This document shows positions 36,561 to 47,294 of a stretch of 64,000 nucleotides of DNA, in pieces. Numbering within the stretch: the first letter of the stretch is position 1; each line of letters starts with the position of its first letter. Under the pieces are notes generated by a model. It saw only the letters and a list, made by a program, of their open reading frames with translations, was not told the DNA's origin and searched no databases. Position numbers and translations under genes: made by a program. The DNA is from Sipunculus nudus (Eukaryota; Annelida; Sipuncula; Golfingiida; Sipunculidae): contig CM049314.1 of assembly GCA_026874595.1 (NCBI GenBank), forward strand, positions 34,699,229-34,763,228, read 5' to 3'.

Positions 36561-37069
36561 CAGTTTACTGGGGTAGTTATCATCAGCAATGCTGTCTCCT
36601 CCTGTCCTACAAAGGCCCATGCTTTATATAAAAGATACTAGATTATTCCATACCAATACAGGAATCTGCTTATGGTGATATCACAAGACAAAGTACTTAG
36701 TTTCACTAAAAGACATAAAAAGACATATTATAATAGTATTAACAATAAATAGAGAAAAAGGTAATAATATTGTGATGTGTCTACACATGAAACAATCTAA
36801 TTGTTTTCGGTACAATTGAGTTTGAGCACCTGTTTGTTCTGCAGTTAAGAGACTACAGCATTGGCCTGATCATATACCCAGATAAAAGAATAACTGAGTA
36901 AGCTGGGTTACCTTCAACAATCATATCAATCACTTTATTTTTATCAATAATATTTTGTTTTGTTCTTAATGGTCAGATTACTGCATGCACCAGCATATGA
37001 AAGCATAAGATATATTACTATATTTTTGCAAGAAATAATTTGATTAAAGCCATCTTATTCATTAAACTG
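36561..37069. other. AT-rich sequence, no gene seen
   Basis: Nothing supported. Confidence 0.5.
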
Positions 37070-37620
37070 CATAAAACACTTTTGTCAATAAAACACTTCT
37101 TTAAATTATCAATGATCTATAGATATACCAGTCATCTGATGTATAGATCTTTGTTTCATTAATAGAAAAATGTGTTTTATCTGAATTCAAATCTTTTGAT
37201 TTGTACATGCATTTAATATCCATAAAATAAAACATTTCTGGTCAATTTCAAATCCAGATTAATTTCTCCTCAATATACAAATGATATATCTATCTATGTG
37301 GACAGGTTTAAGCTGAGGACTATCATATATGGATTTAATTTCCATTTCTAATTTCCATGAAATAAAGCACAATTTTATTATCAATTTTAAATTCCAATCA
37401 ATTTCTCTTCAATATTTTTACAAATGATTAACCTAGCAATCTAGGTAGACAAGTTATCTGTTGAGGACTATTGTACATGCATTTAATTTCCATTTTTTCT
37501 ACAAGGAAAAAAGCATGATTTTTGAATTAATTTAAAATTCACATTACTTTCAGTCTCCTCAATATTTTTACAAATGAGAAATCTGTCAAGGTAGACAAGT
37601 TCTCAACTGAGGTAGATTGT
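37070..37620. repeat. ~125-147-bp degenerate tandem repeat, three to four units
   Basis: The blocks TGCATTTAATATCCATAAAA, GGATTTAATTTCCATTTCTA and TGCATTTAATTTCCATTTTT start at about 37207, 37331 and 37477. Each is followed by an AAAT-C-A-AT-A-TTTCTC-TCAATAT segment and (G/A)TAGACAAGTT. An older, weaker unit may precede from 37070. Confidence 0.75.
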
Positions 37621-38189
37621 TGCTCAGGTAAGAGGCTTGGAGTTGTCTGGGATATGTTGGCACTATAATTACCATCCAGGTGTGGAGAGGTGGTAGGCTT
37701 AAAGGGATCACTCAATACCTGTAACATATCTTGTCTGAGCACACAGGTAAGCTAGGTTAAGTAATATAAGGGTTGTATATAAGCAGGTCAATACATCAAC
37801 CGTGTGGCAGGCTGAATGGCTGTAACAAACCATTGGCATAAGGAATTTAAGAGTACACAAAAAGAGCACTATGGGGGGAATACATCCCTGTAATTAAGGA
37901 GATCGAGACCAGGCTATTTCATGCCTGCCTGGGGGCACCTGTGACCACTTTGGGGTTTGTATTCTGAATAACTGTGAATGTGCTAAGTCCCTCTATAGCT
38001 CATTGTAATTCAGTCATAACAGCCCGCAGTGTGAACTGTCACCCCCACATGGTGGTGCAATGCATGTCCTATCACCCCCAGGTTGACATACTCAGCTGGA
38101 GATACTGAGCAGGTACAGATTTTGAGCTGGACAGGTCTTGGCCGCTCTTGTCACTCTGGCCACACACTGAATCAAGTTCTGCTGACTCC
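37621..38189. other. No gene seen
   Basis: Unique sequence of moderate GC. Nothing supported apart from the downstream promoter-like site. Confidence 0.4.
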
Positions 38190-38295
38190 GCCCTTTATAA
38201 AAACGACAAGCCGTCAGGTCACGCCTGTCAAGACATCAATAATCCATTTCCTTTTGGGCACTCGTTCTCCGCCCAAGTACATGCAGAGGTGAGAA
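38186..38295 (+). promoter_or_regulatory. Core-promoter-like site followed by ATG and splice-donor-like sequence
   Basis: A GC-box-like CTCCGCCC is followed directly by TATAAAAA at 38196-38203. About 80 bases on, ATGCAG is followed by a donor-like AG/GTGAGA (GT at 38289). The order fits a short first exon, but no downstream exon could be recognised (the next kilobase is a minisatellite). Weak, sequence-only call. Confidence 0.2.
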
Positions 38296-38465
38296 GCATA
38301 CCAATGTAGAAAACGGCCTGTTCAGCAACAACCAGCTGAATACAAGATTAAATGTCCACACAACAAATGCCAAGAGGTGCCCATGTCCACAATCAATATG
38401 TCTACAGGAAATGCTGTTAGACAAAAGTCACAGGATATGCCAGTACTGTCTTGACCTTTTGAGTA

Positions 38466-39370
38466 TTGTTCTTTGGCATTTTGTATTTGGAAGTTATATC
38501 CTATAAACATTCTGTCCAAAGATATTATATCCTAGCTATTGTATTTTGCCCATGGACATTATTTCCTGTTGTATTTTGTCCCTGGAGCTTATATGCTAGA
38601 GCATTCTGTCCATTGCCATTTATTATACTGATCCTGTTTCACTTGTCCATGGCCATTATGTCCTGTGTCAATCTGTCCATGGCCATTATATCCTGTGTCA
38701 TTCTCTCAATGGACATTACATCCTGTGTTATTCTGTCCATGGCCATTATATCCTGTGTCATTCTCTCCATGGACATTACATCCTGTGTTATTCTGTCCAT
38801 GGACATTATATCCTGTGGCATTCTGTCCATGGACATTACATGCAGTAGCATTCTCTCAATGGACATTACATCCAGTGGCATTCTGTCCATGGATATTACA
38901 TCCAGTAGCATTCTACCAAAGGTCATTATATCTGTGGCATTCTGTCCATGGACATTACACCCAGTAGGTAGCATTCTACCAAGGGACACTATATCCTGCG
39001 GCATTCTGTCCATGGACATTACATCCAGTAACAATCTACCTAGGGACATAACATGCATCTTGTGGCATTCTGTCCATGGACATAACATCCTGTAGCATCC
39101 AACCAAGGGAGTACACTATATCCTGTGGCTTTCTGTCCATGGACATTACATCCAGTAACAATCTACCTAGGGACATTACATCTTGTGGCATTCTGTCCAT
39201 GGACATAACATCCAGTAGCATTCTACCAAGGGACATTATATCTGGTGGGATTCTGTCAGTGGTCATTACGTCCATGGTAATTAAATATATTATGGTATTT
39301 TGTCTGTGGGTGTTTTTTCAAGGCAAATTTTATATGTGGACATAATGTCCAGTGGAATTTGTGCCCATGC
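38466..39370. repeat. 30-bp minisatellite (about 25-28 units)
   Basis: The unit is TTCTGTCCATGGACATTACA followed by TCCTGTGGCA, with each intact unit holding a CCATGG palindrome. The best-preserved part is 38639-39258, and outer units are decayed. As 30 is a multiple of 3, both strands show long periodic open frames (209 codons plus, 155 minus). These are repeat artefacts, since the flanks give no start context, splice or domain signal. Confidence 0.92.
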
Positions 39371-39707
39371 ATCCAGACATTATGTCATGTTATAAAAGCA
39401 ATTTTTTCCAGAAGATTTTGAATTCGTCTGGTAGAAACACTGCAAATCAACTGAATTCAACCAATATTGTTCCATTTTATGATGAACAAAGCATATACCC
39501 ATGCTATTTACTTACTTAACCTTATTCAATAGTAACTGCAATATAAATTAATGGGCCATGCTGTCATTTCTTTTGTTTGATATATATATGATCATCAAAA
39601 TGTTTATATTTAGTGACTGTTTGTTGTGAGGACTAGCAGACAGCTTGGCTAACTCTGCAGCCCTCTGGAGGAGTGCTTCGAGTGCTTACAATGTCATGCC
39701 CTGGATA
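39371..39707. other. Unique flank of the MULE insertion
   Basis: AT-rich, then GC-richer from about 39620. No gene recognised. It forms the left side of the pre-insertion site. Confidence 0.4.
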
Positions 39708-39715
39708 GGACACAC

Positions 39716-39987
39716 GGTTACATGCCAGTCTGCCGATTCCCATTCTGCCGAATCCCAGAATACCGAGTCCAGTTTGCCGAATCCCAGTTTGCTTAATGTT
39801 AACTTTTTAATATGAAATGGTCCGTTAATTTGATATATATTCATGTTTAATGGCATCATAGTATTCATGGAGTAAAAACGATCAAAGCAGTATAATATTA
39901 CGTTGAAGGAATGCTAAATTCAGTCAGTACAGGTAAACCTGTCAGTAACCCGCCATGACACAAGTCATGCATGACTTGTTATGGCCG
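39716..39987 (+). repeat. Left terminal inverted repeat of the MULE
   Basis: It pairs with 44410-44717 in reverse complement. The outer ~140 bp is closely matched (about 85-90%) and the inner part is patchier but ends with a matched block, TCATGCATGACTTGTTATGG. From 39726 it contains about five 15-bp sub-repeats of the type CAGTTTGCCGAATCC. Confidence 0.9.
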
Positions 39988-42159
39988 TCATAGCAGTCTT
40001 TTTGCCTCGTCCTGCACTGGCCGACGTTTAATAAAAGAATGTTTATAGGTATTGTCATTAATCTTGTTTATCGTAATAACCAACCCTATATACTGACGAA
40101 AAGCAGACAGGTCCCTGGGAAAAAAATGGTGTTGCTCCTATCGTAATCTCGTTCCTTTTTTGTCTCCTTTGCAATTGAGTGCCTTTGCAGTTAACAAACG
40201 ACGATAGCGGAACCTTGTTAATACTCAGGTTAAATCAATCGGCCGTACGACCGACTAAATGGGAATTGTTTGGCTATGACCAGATGTTTTATAATATTAG
40301 CAAAAGCTATTAAAATGTGCCAATATAAATCAATTTTCAATCGAGCACATGATGTTTGTCTGTTTAAGGGCTCGCAGGCATGTGCGTTTTATAATTGCCG
40401 AATAATGCATAACACACGAGACTGGTGGAAAGGGATGGTGATTTTGAGTGGCATATACCAGGGCGACAGCCCTTAACACCTATTTATATTGTTCTGTTGA
40501 AAATAACAGTCCATTTTTTCAATAAACTTATTAACTTTTTAACAATTTTCACATTTCAAAGCTTTGGCCCTTGCATTTATGGAACTATGAACTATGAACT
40601 TTTCGATTAATCATTGACTCTTGTTGGGTTAAACGGAATCTATCCACATCAAACGCATGTGTTGAGACTGTTGCACACAAATAGTTTATGATCAAAGGCC
40701 TTTTGTAAATCTTTTCATGTAATTAATGCTGTAATAACAATAACCTGAGTCCACTATCACCTCATAAACTGCTTGGTAATTGAGTAGGTCTCTAATGAAC
40801 AAACATTGTGTCAATAACATTATACGTACGATGTGGCGAGAGAGAGAACGAAAGTGGAAATGGTAAGAGAGAGAAAGAGAGAAAGAGGGAGAGGCAATTA
40901 AGAGAGATAAAGAAAGAAAATGCAAGAAAGAAACACATACAGTATAATCTGAGAATGTAAATGGGAAAAAGATACGTAATATACATAATGTTGATGCAAT
41001 AAATTTACAAACGCCATGAGACTGTTTATTCAGGTATTGTCACGTTTCCACTTGTATGTTGGATTAATGTTTGTGCAATATTAAAGACTTCATTAATAAC
41101 AACATATATTTGTACAGTTCCAAAAGTGGCGCAAATATACTTGATGCTAATCGACATATAATTTTTCATTTAAACCAATACATATACAAAAACTCTAACA
41201 ATTTAGAGACCTTTTTTCACGAAAACTAATTAACAAAATTTCTCTGAATGTAAGACAGAATCTTATTTGATTTATATAGATATCCATAATCATGAAAATC
41301 ATAAGTTTTTTTGCCCGTAAACAACAGGTCTATGTAGGTGGTGCCCCAGAACCTGCAATTTCAAACATACGAGTCATGCGACCGACATTTACACAAAAAC
41401 TTGGTGATGCTAGCTCCTGTCGTTATAATCTAATCCTATAATTATCCCGACAGGAAAACGTATTCTGCATTCAATACTATATATATGTGTGATAAAAATT
41501 TAACTCCCATGTATAAGTGATAATAAGTAATAACAGAACATATCATTTTCAAAGATTCCACAATATTTACGATTGGTTAATGTCACAATAATTACGATTG
41601 CCTGAATCATTCAACTTTCTCAAATTATAGTCGGAAAGGGGCGGAGAGAGAGAGAGAGAGATTGCTTGGATAGAGCTATATACAATGATGAAATATTAGA
41701 GGATAGAAAGGTAATTTATTTATAATCGATGAGTTTTCAAATCCTATATTTTCATATTACACATTCTCCAATCAGTCGGATGGTCTATGGCAATGTATTG
41801 TGATTTTTATTGACTAATTTTATTTAACAGTTATAAAACTATACCTGACTGTTATTATAACAGGTATACTACAAAAGGTTTAGACTATCGGTGCGGAACG
41901 AAACATTTTTAGTCAGTATGACCTTTGATCACTAACTGTTGCACTGTACTTGCACAACAAGGTTACTACAAAGTATGTTCAGACAGAGATCAAAGAGGTA
42001 TCATTGGTTAGTGATTATATAATAATTGTCTTTGTAATAACAAAACTAGCATTTAAATAGGAGGCACTTTATAACCAGATCACTTGCTTTCGAAATTCCA
42101 AAGTATTTACATCACTCAGTTATCTGATTATAATTATACAGAAAAGCTGTCCTCACTGC
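39988..42159 (+). other. Non-coding left interior of the MULE
   Basis: AT-rich with GA-rich runs (40840-40925; 41643-41661). Short open frames have no transposase-like motif. The transposase promoter must lie in this part or in the TIR, but I cannot point to a TATA box with confidence. Confidence 0.5.
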
Positions 42160-43369
42160 ATGGAAGGGCCAACTCTTGTGAAAAAAGGGAGGGGGGTTTA
42201 TCTGATTTACCTAGGGTACCAGTTATCCAAAGATAAGAGGGGGAGGGACAGCAGACAGTATTGGAGATGTATTAGAAGGGGATGTTCTTGCCGGGCCCAT
42301 ACCATAGGAGAAGGAGAGGGATTAAGTGTGATTCACAACACACAGAATGATCATGAGGTGGACGAAGAGGCTGTCCAAAATGCAATTAATAAATCAGACC
42401 TGTGTAAGCAGGCAGCTACAAATCCAACGCAGCCCATACGCCAGGTATATTGTTAATAAAGTTATCCTCATTGAAGTTAAATCTATTACAGATTGAGCAG
42501 AGAATAAATATAATACTTGAATCGGTCAATGAACAAACAGTTTTCATCAGTCGTTTTCTCAATTCTTTTATTTAAAAGTTTAAGAATCCAAAACAATTCA
42601 AGTAGTAATCACTTAATTAAAACTATGTTTAATAATTTTAACAAATAAATCTGCTTGCTGATAAGACTGTTTCCATTATAATTGTACGGTAAAAAGCTTG
42701 TAGAGTAAAAAAATTCAATATCATGTGGACTTCATGTTCAACTTGTAAAAAAAAAAAGAAAATGTTATGACTGTTTAAACATATTTTCTTATTGTTTTAC
42801 AGGTATATCACAGCTACATGGTATACAGCGAGGCACCAGCCCCCGATGATGATGTGATTGTGCCTCAGGTCGCGTCATGCAAATCACAGATGTATCGTTC
42901 TCGCCATGAAAACATGCATGCTCTTCCCACAGAACGTTCGGACATTGACCTCCCTGGTGAATGGGCTACTTCAAAGAACAGTGAAACTTTCCTTCTTCAT
43001 CAGGATGAAGAAATGATTCTGTTCGCAACAGAAGATAACCTACGCAAGCTGTCGGAAGCTGACACAATTTTCATGGATGGAATTTTTAAGGTGGCGCCTC
43101 CACTTTTCAAACAGCTGTACACACTTCACATCATCTTTTGTGGTTTCTTCCTCCCTCTTGTGTATGCACTTCTTCCCAATAAGAACGCTGATACATATTT
43201 CAACATGTTTGGCATCCTAAGAAGAAAGATGGCGCTGATCGCTTTGGCTTTGCACCCAACCAAGATAATGTCAGACTTTGAATCTGCCATGGTACCTACA
43301 ATTGTACTTGCTTTTCCGCAATGGACACTCATGAAGGGTTGTAACTTTCACTTCACACAAGCCGTGTAA
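42160..43369 (+). CDS. MULE transposase: FLYWCH zinc finger + truncated DDE domain (two exons)
   Basis: Transposase of the surrounding element, expected to act in the nucleus on its inverted repeats. Exon 1 is 42160-42444 (95 codons) and ends CCAG/GTATAT. Exon 2 is 42803-43369 after TTGTTTTACAG. The junction is phase 0 and gives 283 residues. Residues about 8-67 look like a FLYWCH finger: YWRC (C37), C42/C44, H59. The usual His-Asn-His reads His-Asn-Thr, with His65 as a possible substitute ligand. Exon 2 has the MULE catalytic-core pattern: MDGIF (D187), QLYTLH, PLVYALLPNK, MSDFES (D253) and GCNFHF (C275, H278). Known MULE transposases continue past this point to the third catalytic acid; here a stop follows Gln-Ala-Val. 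A stop and a nearby polyadenylation signal suggest a truncated, probably inactive protein, possibly able to bind DNA. A GT at 43364 leaves open an undetected third exon. Confidence 0.88.
42445..42802 (+). other. Intron of the MULE transposase (358 bp)
   Basis: GTATAT donor and TTGTTTTACAG acceptor. The interior is AT-rich with stops in all frames. Splicing joins CAG to GTA and preserves the frame; reading through instead adds only Val-Tyr-Cys and stops. Confidence 0.8.
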
Positions 43370-43469
43370 TGTAACAGTCAGTCTTTTTCAGTTGCTTCAT
43401 AGAAACACACTTTTTAATTTATTTACAAGCGTTCACTGTATGTATTTCTGTGGAAATAATCTTTGTTTG

Positions 43470-43475
43470 AATAAA
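43470..43475 (+). terminator. Polyadenylation signal AATAAA
   Basis: The canonical hexamer lies 101 bp beyond the transposase stop, with T-rich sequence after it. It fits the end of the two-exon transcript. Confidence 0.5.
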
Positions 43476-43730
43476 TAGCAATTTTACATGTATACAGGAT
43501 TTATTTTCAATATTAATATTTAAATCTACTGACATCTAATTTGAAGTGTATTGGGCTTTGGGTATAGGATCCCATACTATTTCATTAAAACCAAAACATA
43601 TACCAAAGCTCTATTTATTTTTTTTTAATCCGCTGTACCTTCCACCACCCAGCTCTCCAATTACTCCCTCTACAAATTTGCCTTCCCTATGCATCTCTCC
43701 ATTCACTATTGTTGCTTAGCGTTAGTTAAT

Positions 43731-43765
43731 CATTCTCTCTCTCTCTCTATCTCTCTCTCTCTCTT
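43731..43765. repeat. (CT)n microsatellite inside the MULE
   Basis: About 17 CT dinucleotides with one interruption. Confidence 0.9.
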
Positions 43766-44019
43766 TCTGCGTACGAATATTGTTCATGATACAATGTTTG
43801 TTCATTAGAGATCTGCTCAATTACCAAGCATGGAATGAGGTGAAGGATGCTCAGGTTACTGTTATTACAACTTCATAAATTACATCAAAAGATTAACAAA
43901 CACCCTTTGAATATTTACCATTGGAGAACGACAGTTTTTATACATTTGATATTACTTCATGTTATGACAGTCCTTTTTAATAATAATTTGTTATTTATGT
44001 TTACCCGTTGCAAAGGAGG

Positions 44020-44360
44020 TAAAAAAAAAACAACGAGATTTAGTCAGGATCAACATGGCTCAATCATGAACTGTCACTATTTTTTAGGAACCTCTCTGTT
44101 GTAAGTGAATCGGGCTAGTTATTACGAAAAACAACAATACAAAACCAATAAAAAACCATAAGTAGAATATAAAACGATCTTTACTAACAAACAACGAGAT
44201 CAGGATCGAGCAAGGGACCTGTCTGTTCTAAGTGTGTCTTGTTAGTTATTACTATAAACAACAATAGTAACCTCATACAAAAAACAATATGCATAACTAA
44301 AACCATCATTACTAAAAAAAGCAAATAGATTAAGTCAGCAGCACTAGGGGAAGATCATGA
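44020..44360. repeat. Degenerate ~130-160-bp tandem repeat in MULE right interior
   Basis: CAACGAGATTTAGTCAGGAT (44031), CAACGAGATCAGGATCGAGC (44192) and AAATAGATTAAGTCAGCAGC (44323) head related units, each followed by a GTTAGTTATTAC-type, AAACAACAATA and AATAAA/CATAA segment. Confidence 0.6.
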
Positions 44361-44409
44361 ACTGCGATTGTTGGCAAAGCAAAGCTCCCTTTGAGGGACC
44401 TCAAAGTGT

Positions 44410-44717
44410 CGGCTATAACAAATCATGCGTGACTCGCTGCAAGCCGGGTTGCCGACTGGTAGCTGTTAAGACGCGGTAATTTGGGTGAGGGTTTCTTGTT
44501 TGTACACGCTGAAATTAGTATTCCGTCAATGCCTTTTAATACTGTTTTTGTCGTGTTCACTCCCTGAATACTCCCACGCTCCAAAAACATGAATATATAT
44601 CAAATTAACGGATGATTTCATATAAAAAAGTTCAGATTCGGCATTCTTGGATTCGGCAAACTGGACTCGGTATTCTGGGATTCGGCAAAATGGGAATCGG
44701 CAAACTGGCATAATACC
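44410..44717 (-). repeat. Right terminal inverted repeat of the MULE
   Basis: The reverse complement matches 39716-39987, with a few indels making this side about 36 bp longer. The 15-bp GCCGAATCC sub-repeats lie at 44636-44706. Confidence 0.9.
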
Positions 44718-44725
44718 GGACACAC

Positions 44726-44980
44726 ATCATCAAATTACTGAGGCTCTGCTGCCTGCAGCAAATTCACCGATTTACCAAGGAAGCATTGGTGGGGATCGAA
44801 ATGGGTGTTTTTCTACTCCAAAGTTGGACACCTTAACCACATCTCTGCATCATTCTCCCCTCACACTATTATCCCCTGTATCAACTGAGCTGGGATCTTG
44901 TGATACAGTTGTTAGTCTATCCAAAGTTTATCTATCAATAAAATTCTATTGAAAATATAAACAAAAATGTTTGATACTGG
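44726..44980. other. Right flank of the MULE insertion
   Basis: Moderate GC. It is open in one frame to about 44952, but that frame continues out of the TIR, so it is not a gene call. An AATAAA lies at 44938-44943. Confidence 0.35.
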
Positions 44981-44984
44981 AGTT

Positions 44985-45930
44985 CAAAGCAGACATGTTT
45001 GGTGCCTGAGAAACCAACTTTTATTTTGGTACAATGAGATCTTTACTGGCGATATTTCATTTTTTTAAAGGTGCCCATTCACCTACCTTTTGAAAAAGAA
45101 TTTATGTGATTTCTGGCTTCCTCTGTGTATATATTAATGATCTAAGGGTAATTCCTGTCATGAAAAGTTCTTATGGGGCCTCTGTGATGGATGTATGTAC
45201 TTGTTTATCAACAACATGTTTGTAAACACTGCAATGTTGACAAACTGGAAAAACATGTAACCTAAAGTGGTAGCATATATGCGGAGGTAGAAGGGTCACT
45301 TGTTGCAGAATGGCATATGCAAAACTCTGGCTTTTCTGATATAAATTGTCGCCAGATGCCCTTGTTGAATTTGTGGGTCAAAGCAGATGTGTGGTGCCTG
45401 AAGAACAACTTTTATTTTGGTCCAATGAGATCTTTACTGGCAATATTTCATTTTTAAAGGTACCAATTCACCTACCTTTTGCAAAAGAATTTATGTGAAT
45501 TATGGTTCCACTGTGTATATATTAATGATCTAAGGGTATTTCTGGTTATGAAAAGTTCTTATAAGGCTTCCGTGATGGATGTATGTACTTGTTTATCAAC
45601 AATCAACAACATGTTTGTAAACACAGCAATGTTGACAAACAGGAAAAACATGTAACCTAAGGTGGTAGCTATGATGCATAAGAAATGTCACTTGTTGCAG
45701 AATGCCAATTGCAAAGCTCTGGCTTATCTGACCTGAATTGTCGCCAGATGCCCTTGTTGAATTTGTTTTTGATTATTTTGGTGGGCCCCCACATATTATA
45801 AACACATTAATATAAACAAAACAAGCAGCCTGTGTGTGGTGATATCCATGTTTTCTGACCTATTTTTAAAAAAAGCTCTAAGGGATTACCTTTAGTTTAT
45901 AAAGATCAGATAGGTGATTTGGCCCCTTTT
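44985..45930. mobile_element. Second copy of the 10.8-kb TIR element, with a 394-bp tandem duplication
   Basis: The element itself runs from AAAGGTGCCCATTCACCTAC (45067) to TAGGTGATTTGGCCCCTTTT (45930), like 10763-11239. Here the first ~320 bp plus ~80 bp of left flank is duplicated: CAAAGCAGA-GTGGTGCCTG-style flank starts at 44985 and again at 45379, a 394-bp step. The second unit then runs on to the true 3' end. No coding capacity. Confidence 0.8.
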
Positions 45931-46864
45931 AAGAGCACTGACAATACATAAATCTGCACTTTGACAGGTCAAGGATCACCTGCCAAGACAGAGACCACAC
46001 CTTTAAACTGACAATGATCTAAATTATAGTCAATATTACTACTGACATCCTTTCATATCATATGATGAGGTACTGCAAGGGCTGTGTTGATCTAAATATT
46101 TAATTTTAGTCCAGTGATCCAGGACACTTTATGAACCCAACACCAGCATGTCATCACTGCCATTGTTACATATCAGATTGTCACGCACAACATCACAACC
46201 TGTTCCATCCCGGCTGATTATATTTCAGTTCATGTGTGATTGTGAAATGTTACATACATGAGCAATATGAGAAAATGAAGAAAAAAAAACATGCAGCACT
46301 TATGATTAGAAAACAACTGTATTAACATGAAAAGCCAATATATTTTGGCATTAACATGACATGACAATATGTTTTGGCACAAGTCTGCATTAGATAATTC
46401 ACTGAAGCTAGTTGATCATATAGTACCTTTGTGTTATATGAAGGATGAATAATTTAAACTGATAAAAAAATCTATAAACTTAAATACAAGGTAGAATTGC
46501 AGGTGCTCATATATCTACCTGCATTATTTAAATTTCAGTAAAACTGTATATATTCTGATGTATATGGGTTTTTAGCATTATAATTAATTTTGACAGTTAT
46601 TAGACATACAATCCTAATCAAATATTCATGTAATAATTTATTAATTTTCCTCTTTTGCAATGAGGTGGGGATGCTTTTGAATGAAAAAAAAAATTTGGGA
46701 GTTCAATATAGTATACCTAATATCTTTGCAGGGTTTGGGAAAGTAGGGGTTATATTGATTGGGGTTTCTATAACTATATACCCCTTCTTTATGTCATTCC
46801 TGAAACTCAGTATTAAACCAATACATGTTTTACAGGTCTTGTAAAAATCAGAGATATGTGTAGT
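45931..46864. other. AT-rich sequence, no gene seen
   Basis: An 84-codon frame at 46590-46844 is hydrophobic but has no recognisable domain. Not supported as a gene. Confidence 0.45.
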
Positions 46865-47294
46865 TACTGTGGTTGCCTTTTTGTTCGCGAGGGTTTTAAT
46901 TTCACGATATTCGCGAATGGGAAATAATCGCGAAAATGAAACCCTCGGGAATAATTAACCAACTGAGAATGTCCTTCTTATTTAGTGTAATCAATACTTG
47001 TATGGTTATAGGTTAAAACAGAGAGAATGTTTTTAATAAATTACATCTTTGCAGGTAAATGTAAGCCTTAAATTTAAACTAAACCATCTATGCTGTGTGT
47101 GCGGGCCTATCATTATATAAGAAAATGTCACAAACTCATGACTTATTCTCATTTTATAATACACACAGGTATATGGCTTTGCCAAAGATTTGATATAGGT
47201 TCTTGTGAGATCGCGAAAATGAAACCCTCGCAAAACATTAAAAATGGAAAAATCGCGAAATTTCAGCCTCGCGAATATGAAGCCAACCACAGTA
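46865..47294. mobile_element. 426-bp MITE with TA duplication, CpG-rich copy
   Basis: The element (46867-47292) starts CTGTGGTTGCCTTTTTGTTC and ends with the reverse complement of CTGTGGTTGGCTTCATATTC, each flanked by TA. Both termini hold TCGCGA/TTCGCGAG motifs and AAACCCTCG. TA flanks and CTGTGG ends suggest a Tc1/mariner-related MITE. Relatives occur at 4316-4406, 10611-10665 and 51242-51652. No coding capacity. Confidence 0.85.

Larger units (their letters stand above)
39708..44725 (+). mobile_element. Complete 5.0-kb MULE (Mutator-like) DNA transposon with 8-bp TSD
   Basis: The direct repeat GGACACAC lies at 39708-39715 and 44718-44725. Between them is a 5,002-bp element (39716-44717) whose ends are long inverted repeats starting GGTTACATGCCAGT / GGTATTATGCCAGT. 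An 8-bp TSD, long termini and an internal FLYWCH plus MULE-domain transposase together identify a Mutator-superfamily element of the animal FLYWCH-bearing type (Phantom-like elements are the closest group I know of; that is an inference). The transposase lies in the middle (42160-43369) and the rest is AT-rich non-coding. The element is probably transposition-defective in cis because the transposase is cut short. Confidence 0.9.

Noticed and set aside
38466-39106. 209-codon and 155-codon frames as genes
   Set aside because: The 30-bp minisatellite keeps frames open on both strands. No supporting gene structure found.
40692-40986. Ser/Leu-rich minus-strand frames inside the MULE
   Set aside because: Generated by a GA-rich low-complexity stretch.
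43809-43860. Third exon of the MULE transposase after TTCATTAG
   Set aside because: Each phase-compatible reading meets a stop within about ten codons or lacks MULE-like residues. The AATAAA at 43470 suggests that the transcript ends earlier.
44647-44952. 101-codon open frame spanning the MULE right end
   Set aside because: It starts inside the TIR and crosses the TSD, so it cannot be an ancestral gene. Joining the flanks at the TSD gives early stops.
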